Below, one piece after another: positions 57,224 to 64,000 of a stretch of DNA of 64,000 bases. The DNA is from Halolactibacillus miurensis (GTDB lineage Bacteria; Bacillota; Bacilli; Bacillales; Amphibacillaceae), in assembly GCF_900116255.1 (NCBI RefSeq), contig NZ_FPAI01000003.1:1-64000 (forward strand), written 5' to 3'. The position numbers and the translations under genes are program-made. Each line of letters begins with the position of its first letter. Position 1 is the stretch's first letter. The notes under the pieces are model-generated. The model searched no databases. It was not told the DNA's origin and saw nothing but the letters and a program-made list of their open reading frames with translations.

Positions 57224-58624
57224 TTATAAATTAAAATACCGCTTCGCATTGTAATAACAAATATTTTCAATCAATGGTTGAACAAGTGTATCGTCATTTG
57301 GTACTTCTCCATCTTCTATCCATTCCCCAACGAGGTTACAGAGTATGCGGCGGAAGTACTCATGGCGACTATAGGAGATAAAGCTTCGTGAATCCGTCAA
57401 CATCCCAACAAAGTGCATTAACAGTCCTGCTTCACTCAGTGACTTCAATTGTCGATCCATGCCGTATTTTGTGTCGTTGAACCACCAACCTGAGCCGAAT
57501 TGAATTTTTCCTTTAATACCGGCTTCGGTTTGGAAGTTTTGCATCGTCGTCCCAACAATATCGTTATACGTTGGGTTTAAGTTATAGAGAATCGTTTTTG
57601 GTAAATGCCCCGTCACTTCACAACTGTTAAGTAAGCCGTTTAATTTTGCGGCGACGTTTGCTTGGTCATTGATTGAGTCAAAGCCACTATCTGGACCGAG
57701 TTGTTCAAACATCTTTTTGTTGTTGTTGCGAATCGCACCGAAGTGGATTTGCATCACCCACCCCCGCTTCGTGTAGTCTTTGGCGAGCACATTGATGACG
57801 GCTGTTTTAAATTGTTCTTCTTCAGTTAACGTCACTGCTTCACCTGATAACGCTTTAGTAAAGACGGCGCTGACTTCTTCTGGTGTATACTCGGCGTATG
57901 GTACTTCACCAAGACCATGATCAGCTAAGCGACCACCTGCCTCATGGAAGTATGCCACCCGTTCAAGTAACGCTTCGGTGAAGGCATCGTAACTGTTAAT
58001 CTCTTTCCCTGTCACCTCAGCAAGGAGTGAGACAAACGGAAGGAAGGTAGGTTTATTAATTTCTACCCCTTTATCCGGACGGAAGGTTGGCAGCACCTTG
58101 ACGTCGAACCCTTCTGTTTGTAGCTGTTTATGAAACCTAAGATCATCAGTTGGATCATCCGTCGTGTTAATGAGGACAACGTTTGAGCGTTTGATTAAGT
58201 TCTGCGCACTGTAGTCGGGTTGACTCAGTAGGGCATTGGCTTGTTCCCAAATCGCTTCGGCGGTGTCAGGCCCCAATAAGTCTTCTATTCCAAAATATTT
58301 CTTAAGTTCTAAATGTGTCCAGTGGTATAGCGGGTTACCGAGCGTTTGCGGTACAACCTCTGCCCATTTTAAAAACTTTTCTTTATCCGTTGCCGCACCG
58401 GTAATATAATACTCATCGATGCCACTGGCACGTAAGGCGCGCCACTTATAGTGGTCACCTGCTAGCCAAAGTTCGGTAATATTTTTAAATTGTTTATCTT
58501 CTGCAATCTCCGCTGGAGGTAAGTGGCAGTGATAATCGATAATCGGTAAATCTTTCGCAAACTCGTGATATAAACGTTTTGCAGTGTCATTCTTTAACAT
58601 AAAGTCGTCATGGATAAACGCCAT
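57224..58624 (-). CDS. uxaC: Glucuronate isomerase
   Basis: UxaC isomerises D-glucuronate to D-fructuronate, and D-galacturonate to D-tagaturonate. The amidohydrolase-like metal site begins at PIIDYHCHLPP near residue 28. Length is 466 residues from the ATG at 58624, which follows AAGGGTG by six bases. The upstream GTG at 58633 overlaps that site. With the SDR, uxuA and kdgA it forms a full route from glucuronate to KDG/KDPG cleavage, apart from KDG kinase, which is not in the window. Confidence 0.96.
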   Translation of the reverse strand: MAFIHDDFMLKNDTAKRLYHEFAKDLPIIDYHCHLPPAEIAEDKQFKNITELWLAGDHYKWRALRASGIDEYYITGAATDKEKFLKWAEVVPQTLGNPLYHWTHLELKKYFGIEDLLGPDTAEAIWEQANALLSQPDYSAQNLIKRSNVVLINTTDDPTDDLRFHKQLQTEGFDVKVLPTFRPDKGVEINKPTFLPFVSLLAEVTGKEINSYDAFTEALLERVAYFHEAGGRLADHGLGEVPYAEYTPEEVSAVFTKALSGEAVTLTEEEQFKTAVINVLAKDYTKRGWVMQIHFGAIRNNNKKMFEQLGPDSGFDSINDQANVAAKLNGLLNSCEVTGHLPKTILYNLNPTYNDIVGTTMQNFQTEAGIKGKIQFGSGWWFNDTKYGMDRQLKSLSEAGLLMHFVGMLTDSRSFISYSRHEYFRRILCNLVGEWIEDGEVPNDDTLVQPLIENICYYNAKRYFNL

Positions 58625-58685
58625 CGGTCTCACCCTTTCTACTTAGCTCGATCTATTCTTACTTGCTTGTAGTGTATTTAATTTG

Positions 58686-59327
58686 TTACCTTACTTCATT
58701 TAAACGCGCGACAAATTGACTAGCAACTTCAGCCACACTGTCATAGTTTCCGCCTGAGACATCTTTCGTGAGCGCACTCCCGATGCCAACCGCATAAGCT
58801 CCTTTTCCGACCCATTCGTGTAAGTTATCAATCGAAACACCACCTGATGGCATCATCTCTGCGTGTGGGATTGGCCCTTTCACGTCTTTAATGAAGCCAG
58901 GTCCAAGCAATGATCCAGGGAAGAGCTTCACAACGTCGACACCTGATTCTAGCGCACTCATCACTTCGGTAATTGAACCACAACCTGGTAAATAAGGAAT
59001 GCTGTAGCGATTACATACCGTCGCGATATCTTTATTGAAATGTGGGCTTACCACATACTTCGCACCGTGTAAAATCGCAATCCGCGCTGTCTCACCATCA
59101 AGGACCGTTCCGGCACCGACGATCATATCTTCAACACCAAGAGCACTTAAGGCTTCAATCGCACGTTCAGCACCTGGTGTTGAAAAAGTAATTTCAAGTG
59201 ACTTAATCCCGCCTTCATAGACTTTCTTACCGATCGCGATGGCGTCATCTGCGGACTTGCCACGAACGACAGCAACAAGATACGCATCATGCATTTGTTT
59301 CAATGTTTCATGTTTTGTTAAGACCAT
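58686..59327 (-). CDS. kdgA: KDPG aldolase
   Basis: The class I aldolase cleaves 2-keto-3-deoxy-6-phosphogluconate into pyruvate and glyceraldehyde-3-phosphate. VVRGKSADDA, KSLEITFSTPGAERAIEAL, VGAGTVLDGE and VVSPHFN are present. The Schiff-base lysine is in DVVKLFPGSLLGPGF. Length 213 fits. AGAGGTC lies upstream of the ATG. It is first of the kdgA-uxaC-uxuA-SDR unit behind an operator-rich promoter region. Confidence 0.95.
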   Translation of the reverse strand: MVLTKHETLKQMHDAYLVAVVRGKSADDAIAIGKKVYEGGIKSLEITFSTPGAERAIEALSALGVEDMIVGAGTVLDGETARIAILHGAKYVVSPHFNKDIATVCNRYSIPYLPGCGSITEVMSALESGVDVVKLFPGSLLGPGFIKDVKGPIPHAEMMPSGGVSIDNLHEWVGKGAYAVGIGSALTKDVSGGNYDSVAEVASQFVARLNEVR

Positions 59328-59380
59328 TTGTTTGACCTCTCTTCACTGGAATTTATTGAGTTTCGTTATGTTTATTAATC

Positions 59381-59416
59381 ATACTTGTATACTAGCATAC
59401 ACGAAAAACGTTTTCA
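59381..59416. promoter_or_regulatory. Operator and cre-like site upstream of kdgA
   Basis: ATACTTGTATACTAGCAT at 59381-59398 contains the palindrome CTTGTATACTAG, the kind used by FadR-subfamily GntR regulators such as UxuR. The identical 18 bases occur again before the GPH symporter gene. A cre-like GAAAAACGTTTTCA follows at 59403-59416. Together they suggest uronate induction plus catabolite repression. The regulator gene is not in the window. Confidence 0.75.
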
Positions 59417-59514
59417 ATAGGTTTGCTTCACTCTTTTCTTAAAAAACTAAAGATTTTATGCATTTAGCAGATTTTAAAAATCCCCCAGCACTTACCTCTT
59501 TATTTACTGGCCTG

Positions 59515-61236
59515 TTATAGCTTCGCTTGCCATTTATTTGCCCAGACATTATTGTTAGGCTGACCTTTAAAGGTTGATTTCCCTTCTAACTTATCAATCA
59601 GTTGTGTGATATTCTCTTCATTTTCATGGTACGCATTAATGAAGGTTTTCACCATCGTCGCATCATGTAAGTGGGTCGTAAAATTAAGCGAAGCAAAGAC
59701 GGTTGGTACTTCATAGACATACCAAGGGACTTCATTTGACATCGCTGTCTTCCACTGGATGCGGTAGTTGTTTTGCGCACCGTAGCCAATCACGTTCGCA
59801 ATTACGAGCGCCAAATCGACTTCCTCGCGATATTTAAGCGTTTCACCTTTCACACGTGTGGTACCGTCATTGATGGTCACTTCATAGCCACGTTTTTCTA
59901 ATTCCACTTTCACAACGTCACCAGCGTTAGTGCCGGTTGACTGGAGCCCGCCTTTTTCACCTTCTAATAAATAGAGACGAACACGTTTATGAGTTGCTGG
60001 ACTAATTGGTAAGTTCCCTTGCGTATCTTTGACGAGCGTAATTCCTTTATCTGCTGCATCTTTACGCATTTTGAGGTGTTCTTCTGAACCGACAACCGCG
60101 AGCGCTTCTTTACCTTTTAACAATGTGCCCTCTTGTTGTTTCACATGTAAGTTGAGTTTTGCTTTTAAGCCTAATATCCGGCGCAGGGCGTCTGTCATAC
60201 GGTCTTCAGTAATCACACCTTTTTGATAACCTTGTAACATAAAGTTAAAATCTTCTTCTAAGTTATTGAAGAATAAAAACATATCACAACCAGCTTGAAT
60301 CGCACGTGGTACGTAGTCTTCACGGCGCATAGCCGCTGTCATACCGAGCATATGTGACGCATCCGTAATAACCATCCCGTTGAAGTCTAACTTTTCCTTC
60401 AATAACTCTTGCGTGAGTTCTTCTGCGAGTGTGGCTGGTAAAATATCTTCATCTTTTAAGTCTGGGTTAAGTGCTTTTTGATAGGCCGGTAAGGCAATAT
60501 GTCCGGCCATAATCATTTCAACGCCCTCATTAATATGGTGGCGATAAACCCGGCCAAATGAATCTTCCCATTCATCAACGGATAATTCATTAACGCCTAA
60601 GACAAGGTGTTGATCACGTTCTTCTGTCCCGTCACCAGGCCAGTGTTTAATACATTGGATAATCTCTGACTGCGTTAAGCCTTTTAAGTACGCATCCGTA
60701 TATTTAATCACGTCACTTGCGTTCGTGCCGTAGGCACGGGTATTCACAATCGTATTACGCCAGTTTTTTAAAATATCGACACATGGATCAAAGTTAACAT
60801 TCACACCAAGTGCAGTTGCTTCTCGTCCTGAGACGTATCCAGCATTATAAGCAACGGACGTGTCAAGCGCAGCTTCCGCTTGTGCTCCTGAGGCGATATA
60901 AGTCCCATCTTTACACGCCCCGTTACCACCGGCATCACAGTTTGCCGCAACGAGTAAGGGGATTTTCGAATGACTTTGAAGTTCATTGAGTAAGTCTTGC
61001 ACCGTTTCGGACTCTGCCCCCATATAACGTGCGCCGCCAATATGATACTTTTCTAAAATTTCTTTGTTAGTAAGGTCATTCCCACTGAATTTATCTTCAC
61101 CAAAGAAGAACAGGTTGGTAAATAACTGTCCAACTTTCTCACGATCAGACATACCCTTAATCGTTTCTTCTACCCATTTGATTTGACTATCATCTAATTG
61201 ATACGGTTTTTTTGTTAAATCAACATATTTACCCAA
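59515..61236 (-). CDS. Glycoside hydrolase family 3
   Basis: A 573-residue GH3 enzyme of the NagZ/beta-glucosidase type. CIKHWPGDGTEERDQHLVLG is the substrate-binding segment and GMVITDASHMLGM holds the aspartate nucleophile. A C-terminal alpha/beta domain (from about residue 380) follows. No signal peptide, so it is cytoplasmic. It is co-transcribed with a GPH symporter that would supply the glycoside. The TTG at 61236 was chosen because AAAGGAG lies nine bases before it. An ATG eight codons upstream has only a weak site. Confidence 0.87.
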   Translation of the reverse strand: MGKYVDLTKKPYQLDDSQIKWVEETIKGMSDREKVGQLFTNLFFFGEDKFSGNDLTNKEILEKYHIGGARYMGAESETVQDLLNELQSHSKIPLLVAANCDAGGNGACKDGTYIASGAQAEAALDTSVAYNAGYVSGREATALGVNVNFDPCVDILKNWRNTIVNTRAYGTNASDVIKYTDAYLKGLTQSEIIQCIKHWPGDGTEERDQHLVLGVNELSVDEWEDSFGRVYRHHINEGVEMIMAGHIALPAYQKALNPDLKDEDILPATLAEELTQELLKEKLDFNGMVITDASHMLGMTAAMRREDYVPRAIQAGCDMFLFFNNLEEDFNFMLQGYQKGVITEDRMTDALRRILGLKAKLNLHVKQQEGTLLKGKEALAVVGSEEHLKMRKDAADKGITLVKDTQGNLPISPATHKRVRLYLLEGEKGGLQSTGTNAGDVVKVELEKRGYEVTINDGTTRVKGETLKYREEVDLALVIANVIGYGAQNNYRIQWKTAMSNEVPWYVYEVPTVFASLNFTTHLHDATMVKTFINAYHENEENITQLIDKLEGKSTFKGQPNNNVWANKWQAKL

Positions 61237-61318
61237 ACGAATCGACTCCTTTATTTTCATCTTTTCTATTTGTTTTACCTGTTATTTCTACTACATCTAT
61301 TAATCACATGTCTACTTA

Positions 61319-62845
61319 TTACATAGCGACATCTTCTGATGCTGTTTTCGCATCCGCCCGCTCTTTACGGCGACGCATTTTTAGATCTTCTTGAATGTCT
61401 GCCATCTTCTCTTTTGTGAGAGGATAAAACTTCATCGCCGTTAATGCCACAATCCAAGCAAAAACGAGTACGCCAACGAATAGAAACATCCCTGCCCAGA
61501 ATAGGCCGGGTGTATATGTTGTGTTCACATCTGGGAACACTTCACTAAACCCAACGTAAGCGAGTGTTAAACCAATCACTGTTTGCGCAAGAGACGACAC
61601 CATTTTGTCAACGAATGAGAAGATGGTTCCCATGACCCCAGGTGCGTAGCGACCGGTTTTATGGGTTTCATAGTCCGTGACATCAGGAATCATCGGAATG
61701 ACAAGACCCCCAGAGAGCGTTCTCAGACCATTACCCACCACATAAAAGAGAATGAAACTAACCGTTAAGAAGTTCCAACTCCCTATGCGAATCGTCGTTG
61801 GATCACCAAGCCATAGCATGAGGAACATACCAAGGAAGGTGAGAATCGCGAGTTGAGTGACGACAATAAATCCTTTACGTGTGCCGACTTTACTCGCGTA
61901 ACGCGTCCCGTAGACGGCTATTAAAATATTCGGTATGAGCATCACGCCAGCAAGCGTGCCGTAAAGACTAAAGTCCCCAATAATGACACCAAACAGAACC
62001 ACCATGACGATGGAATTCATCGCAATTTGCATGCCTAATTTTTCCGTTGAAGCAGCTAAGATTAACATTTGTAACGGACGATTGCCTTTAATAATTGTGA
62101 CCATATCTTTGATCGTGATCTTCACTGCTTTACCGGTTCCGAAGTTTTCACTCACGTCACTTGACCAAATACCAGCAATCGCCATGGCGCTTAAGATACC
62201 GGTTACAATAATCGCCGTTATCGTAAATTCAGCGAACAAAGCACTTGAATTTAAGCTGCCGTACTTTGGCGCTAAATAATTCGATAAATACATCGGTACG
62301 GCCGCAAACAGAATAGACGTTAAACTAATATCAAACGTTGAAAACAGTGGACGCTGACTTGGGTCGGTCGTAATAACGGATTGACCTGACTTTGTGACAG
62401 CCGTTTGGAACGTGTACCCCACAATGTACAACACATATAACACGATGAAGTACGGTAATTTAAACATTTCTGGCACTAAGTGATTAGTAAAGAATAATAG
62501 CGCGGTTGTTGTACTCATTAAGAGATAACCACCTAAAATGAACGGTCGAAATTTCCCGAACTTTCCGTTCGTCTTATCAATCCACAAACCAATTATCGGA
62601 TCCGTAATCCCGTCAAATACGCGGCTACCCGAAATTACCGTTGATACAATGACTGTTCCAAGTCCAACAACACCCGAAGCATAATACGCTACGTTCATCA
62701 TAAGGAACATGAAAATATTTGTCGCGGTGTTGTTTGTTGAAAAGAAAGCCATTTGCCATACTTTTGCCCGGCGATAGTCTCCCTCTTCCGTAGCCGTTTG
62801 TCTTTGTTCGGCCGCGCTGATGAGGCGTTTGTTTTGATCATCCAT
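61319..62845 (-). CDS. GPH-family glycoside/hexuronide cation symporter
   Basis: A 508-residue transporter of the glycoside-pentoside-hexuronide family (MelB, XynP, UidB) with about 12 membrane segments. Family features include SRVFDGITDPIIGLWIDKTNGKFGKFRPFI (in part GITDPIIGLWIDKTNGKFG) near residue 85 and IPMIPDVTDYETHKTGRYAPG in the second half. It takes up sugars with Na+ or H+. Sugar specificity is inferred as a glucuronide or glycoside from the linked GH3 and uxu genes. AGGAGG precedes the ATG. A close paralogue lies immediately upstream. Confidence 0.93.
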   Translation of the reverse strand: MDDQNKRLISAAEQRQTATEEGDYRRAKVWQMAFFSTNNTATNIFMFLMMNVAYYASGVVGLGTVIVSTVISGSRVFDGITDPIIGLWIDKTNGKFGKFRPFILGGYLLMSTTTALLFFTNHLVPEMFKLPYFIVLYVLYIVGYTFQTAVTKSGQSVITTDPSQRPLFSTFDISLTSILFAAVPMYLSNYLAPKYGSLNSSALFAEFTITAIIVTGILSAMAIAGIWSSDVSENFGTGKAVKITIKDMVTIIKGNRPLQMLILAASTEKLGMQIAMNSIVMVVLFGVIIGDFSLYGTLAGVMLIPNILIAVYGTRYASKVGTRKGFIVVTQLAILTFLGMFLMLWLGDPTTIRIGSWNFLTVSFILFYVVGNGLRTLSGGLVIPMIPDVTDYETHKTGRYAPGVMGTIFSFVDKMVSSLAQTVIGLTLAYVGFSEVFPDVNTTYTPGLFWAGMFLFVGVLVFAWIVALTAMKFYPLTKEKMADIQEDLKMRRRKERADAKTASEDVAM

Positions 62846-62901
62846 ATTGTTGTCCTCCTTAAATTTCGGTTACAATATTTATCTCTTTTTATCTATACAT
62901 A

Positions 62902-62937
62902 AGAAAACGCTTACTGTTTATACTTGTATACTAGCAT
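62902..62937. promoter_or_regulatory. Operator and cre-like site upstream of the GPH symporter
   Basis: The 18-base ATACTTGTATACTAGCAT recurs at 62920-62937, identical to the site before kdgA. A cre-like AGAAAACGCTTACT (62902-62915) is next to it. The rest of this 347-base gap holds the terminator of the upstream symporter gene and no coding frame. Confidence 0.75.
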
Positions 62938-63131
62938 GCAATAAATGATTACACAACCCCTTTTTCATTATTTTTTTAAAAAAACTTAACTGATAGTCCG
63001 TCTTTTTTCCGGTTGTTCCACCATACTTTTCACGCTTTCTATGAGCAAAAGCTGGTTTTAACTATATCCATGCACCCAATCAATAAGACTGTCAGGCAAG
63101 TAAATTCAACCACGTATCTTTGATAATAAGC

Positions 63132-63172
63132 AAAAAATGAAAGCATGATAACCGTCGTCATCATGCTTTCAT
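63132..63172 (-). terminator. Terminator of the second GPH symporter gene
   Basis: Perfect 13-bp arms at 63137-63149 and 63160-63172. Six T residues follow on the minus strand (63132-63137). Confidence 0.9.
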
Positions 63173-63192
63173 GTATTATTATAGAGACTGTA

Positions 63193-64000
63193 TCAGCTCT
63201 CTGATAAGTTTTCTTCACGGCGTCTTTGTAATTCCGTTTGAACTTCTTGCATTTTCTCTTTAGATAGCGGATAAAACTTCATGGCAACAAGTGAAATAAT
63301 CCACGCAATCATTAACGTCCCAATGAAAAGGAAAGTCCCTACCCAGAAAAGACTGTCTGTATAAGGCGTGTCTACATCTGGGAAGACTTCTCGGAAACCA
63401 ATCATCGCAAGTAAGACACCAATTAATGTTTGAGCAAGTGATGAAATCATCTTATCAACAAATGAGAAAATTGTTCCCATAACACCCGGTGCATAGCGAC
63501 CCGTTAAATACGTTTCGTAATCGGTCACATCTGGAATCATCGGGATAACGAGCCCACCTGAAAGTGTTCTTACTCCTGTTCCAAAGACATAAGCAATTAA
63601 AAACGCAATCGTCATAAAGTTCCAATTGCCCATACGAATTGCTGTTGGCTCACCTAACCATAATAGTAAGAACATCGACGTAAACGCTATCATAGAAAGC
63701 CACGTTGAAACAATGTAACCTTTTTTCGTACCAAACTTAGAAGCAAAACCCGTACCGAAAAGAACGAGAATGATATTTGGAATCATCATAATCCCCGCTA
63801 GTGTTCCGTAAAGTGAGAAGTCACCAATAATAATACCGAAGATCACAACCATAACAATCGAGTTCGTTGCCACTTGTTGACCAAGTTTATCCGTTGACGC
63901 AGCAACAATCAGCATTTGTAAGGCACGATTTCCTTTAAGAATGGTTACCATATCTTTAAAGGTAATTTTAACAGCTTTACCGGTACCGAAGTTTTCACTG
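63193..64000 (-). CDS. GPH-family symporter, 5' part outside the window
   Basis: The C-terminal half of a second GPH symporter, open to the window edge. The part from SENFGTGKAVKITFKD onward matches its neighbour almost position for position, including MIPDVTDYETYLTGRYAPGV and EVFPDVDTPYTDSLFW. The frame continues beyond 64000, so the true start is not visible, and the ATG at 63951 is internal. Tandem paralogues separated by a terminator and an operator suggest duplication followed by different use, such as two glycosides. Confidence 0.93.
   Translation of the reverse strand, partial: SENFGTGKAVKITFKDMVTILKGNRALQMLIVAASTDKLGQQVATNSIVMVVIFGIIIGDFSLYGTLAGIMMIPNIILVLFGTGFASKFGTKKGYIVSTWLSMIAFTSMFLLLWLGEPTAIRMGNWNFMTIAFLIAYVFGTGVRTLSGGLVIPMIPDVTDYETYLTGRYAPGVMGTIFSFVDKMISSLAQTLIGVLLAMIGFREVFPDVDTPYTDSLFWVGTFLFIGTLMIAWIISLVAMKFYPLSKEKMQEVQTELQRRREENLSES

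Overview
The window looks like chromosome of a Bacillaceae member (Bacillota) that is probably a fermentative facultative anaerobe. Four things point there. The backbone order matches the Bacillus subtilis region running from ywlC to speE (sua5, spoIIR, prmC, prfA, tdk, rpmE, rho, murA, fba, spo0F, pyrG, rpoE, argS, ywiB, speB, speE). Two sporulation genes, spoIIR and spo0F, are present. Ribosome-binding sites are strong AGGAGG types. Sugar uptake relies on PTS permeases and cation symporters. Genus is a guess (something like Amphibacillus or Halolactibacillus). Nearly every gene is on the minus strand, so transcription mostly runs from high to low coordinates. No tRNA, rRNA or CRISPR was seen.

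Layout. 1-4.4 kb: sua5, a dense DnaA-box cluster, spoIIR, prmC, prfA. 4.5-9.4 kb: a LacI-controlled nucleoside/ribose operon (regulator, ribokinase, acetyltransferase, nucleoside hydrolase, DcuC-family transporter). 9.6-12.4 kb: RidA, an ankyrin protein and a self-regulated Fic AMP-transferase on the plus strand. 12.4-21.9 kb: conserved backbone tdk to pyrG, interrupted by a bile-salt-hydrolase/penicillin-acylase homologue; pyrG carries a leader that looks like the CTP-sensing attenuator. 22.1-29.6 kb: a sulfatase island with one Cys-type sulfatase, two unrelated formylglycine-forming maturases (oxygen-dependent FGE and radical-SAM anSME), a PTS permease, an RpiR regulator and a TauE/SafE-type exporter. 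29.7-33.4 kb: rpoE, a P-loop kinase, argS, ywiB. 33.5-36.3 kb: a tnpB-only IS200/IS605-like element abutting a broken RelE/ParE toxin with its antitoxin. 36.3-42.5 kb: a truncated PRD regulator, speB/speE, a large pilin-like beta-rich protein, an orphan antitoxin-like peptide and a tautomerase. 42.5-47.9 kb: a hexitol-type PTS operon with mannitol-phosphate dehydrogenase, a hexuloisomerase and an epimerase, facing a DeoR regulator. 48.1-50.0 kb: class III fructose-1,6-bisphosphatase. 50.3-64 kb: a hexuronate/glycoside operon group (GH2, CZB chemoreceptor, HAD, UxuB-type SDR, uxuA, uxaC, kdgA, GH3, two GPH symporters, the second cut by the window edge).

How the parts work together. The nucleoside operon would cleave nucleosides and phosphorylate ribose. 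The sulfatase island would import a sulfated sugar by PTS, desulfate it in the cytoplasm and expel the sulfur oxyanion, with maturases suited to both oxic and anoxic growth. The hexitol operon and the uronate operons feed fructose-6-phosphate and KDPG-type intermediates into central metabolism, where fba and fbp act. Identical 18-bp operator-like sites next to cre-like sites mark the two uronate promoters in the window.

The most unusual items are the dual-maturase sulfatase island, the hexitol operon with two extra sugar-phosphate isomerising enzymes, the TnpB-like protein whose RuvC triad appears changed, and the DnaA-box cluster between sua5 and spoIIR.
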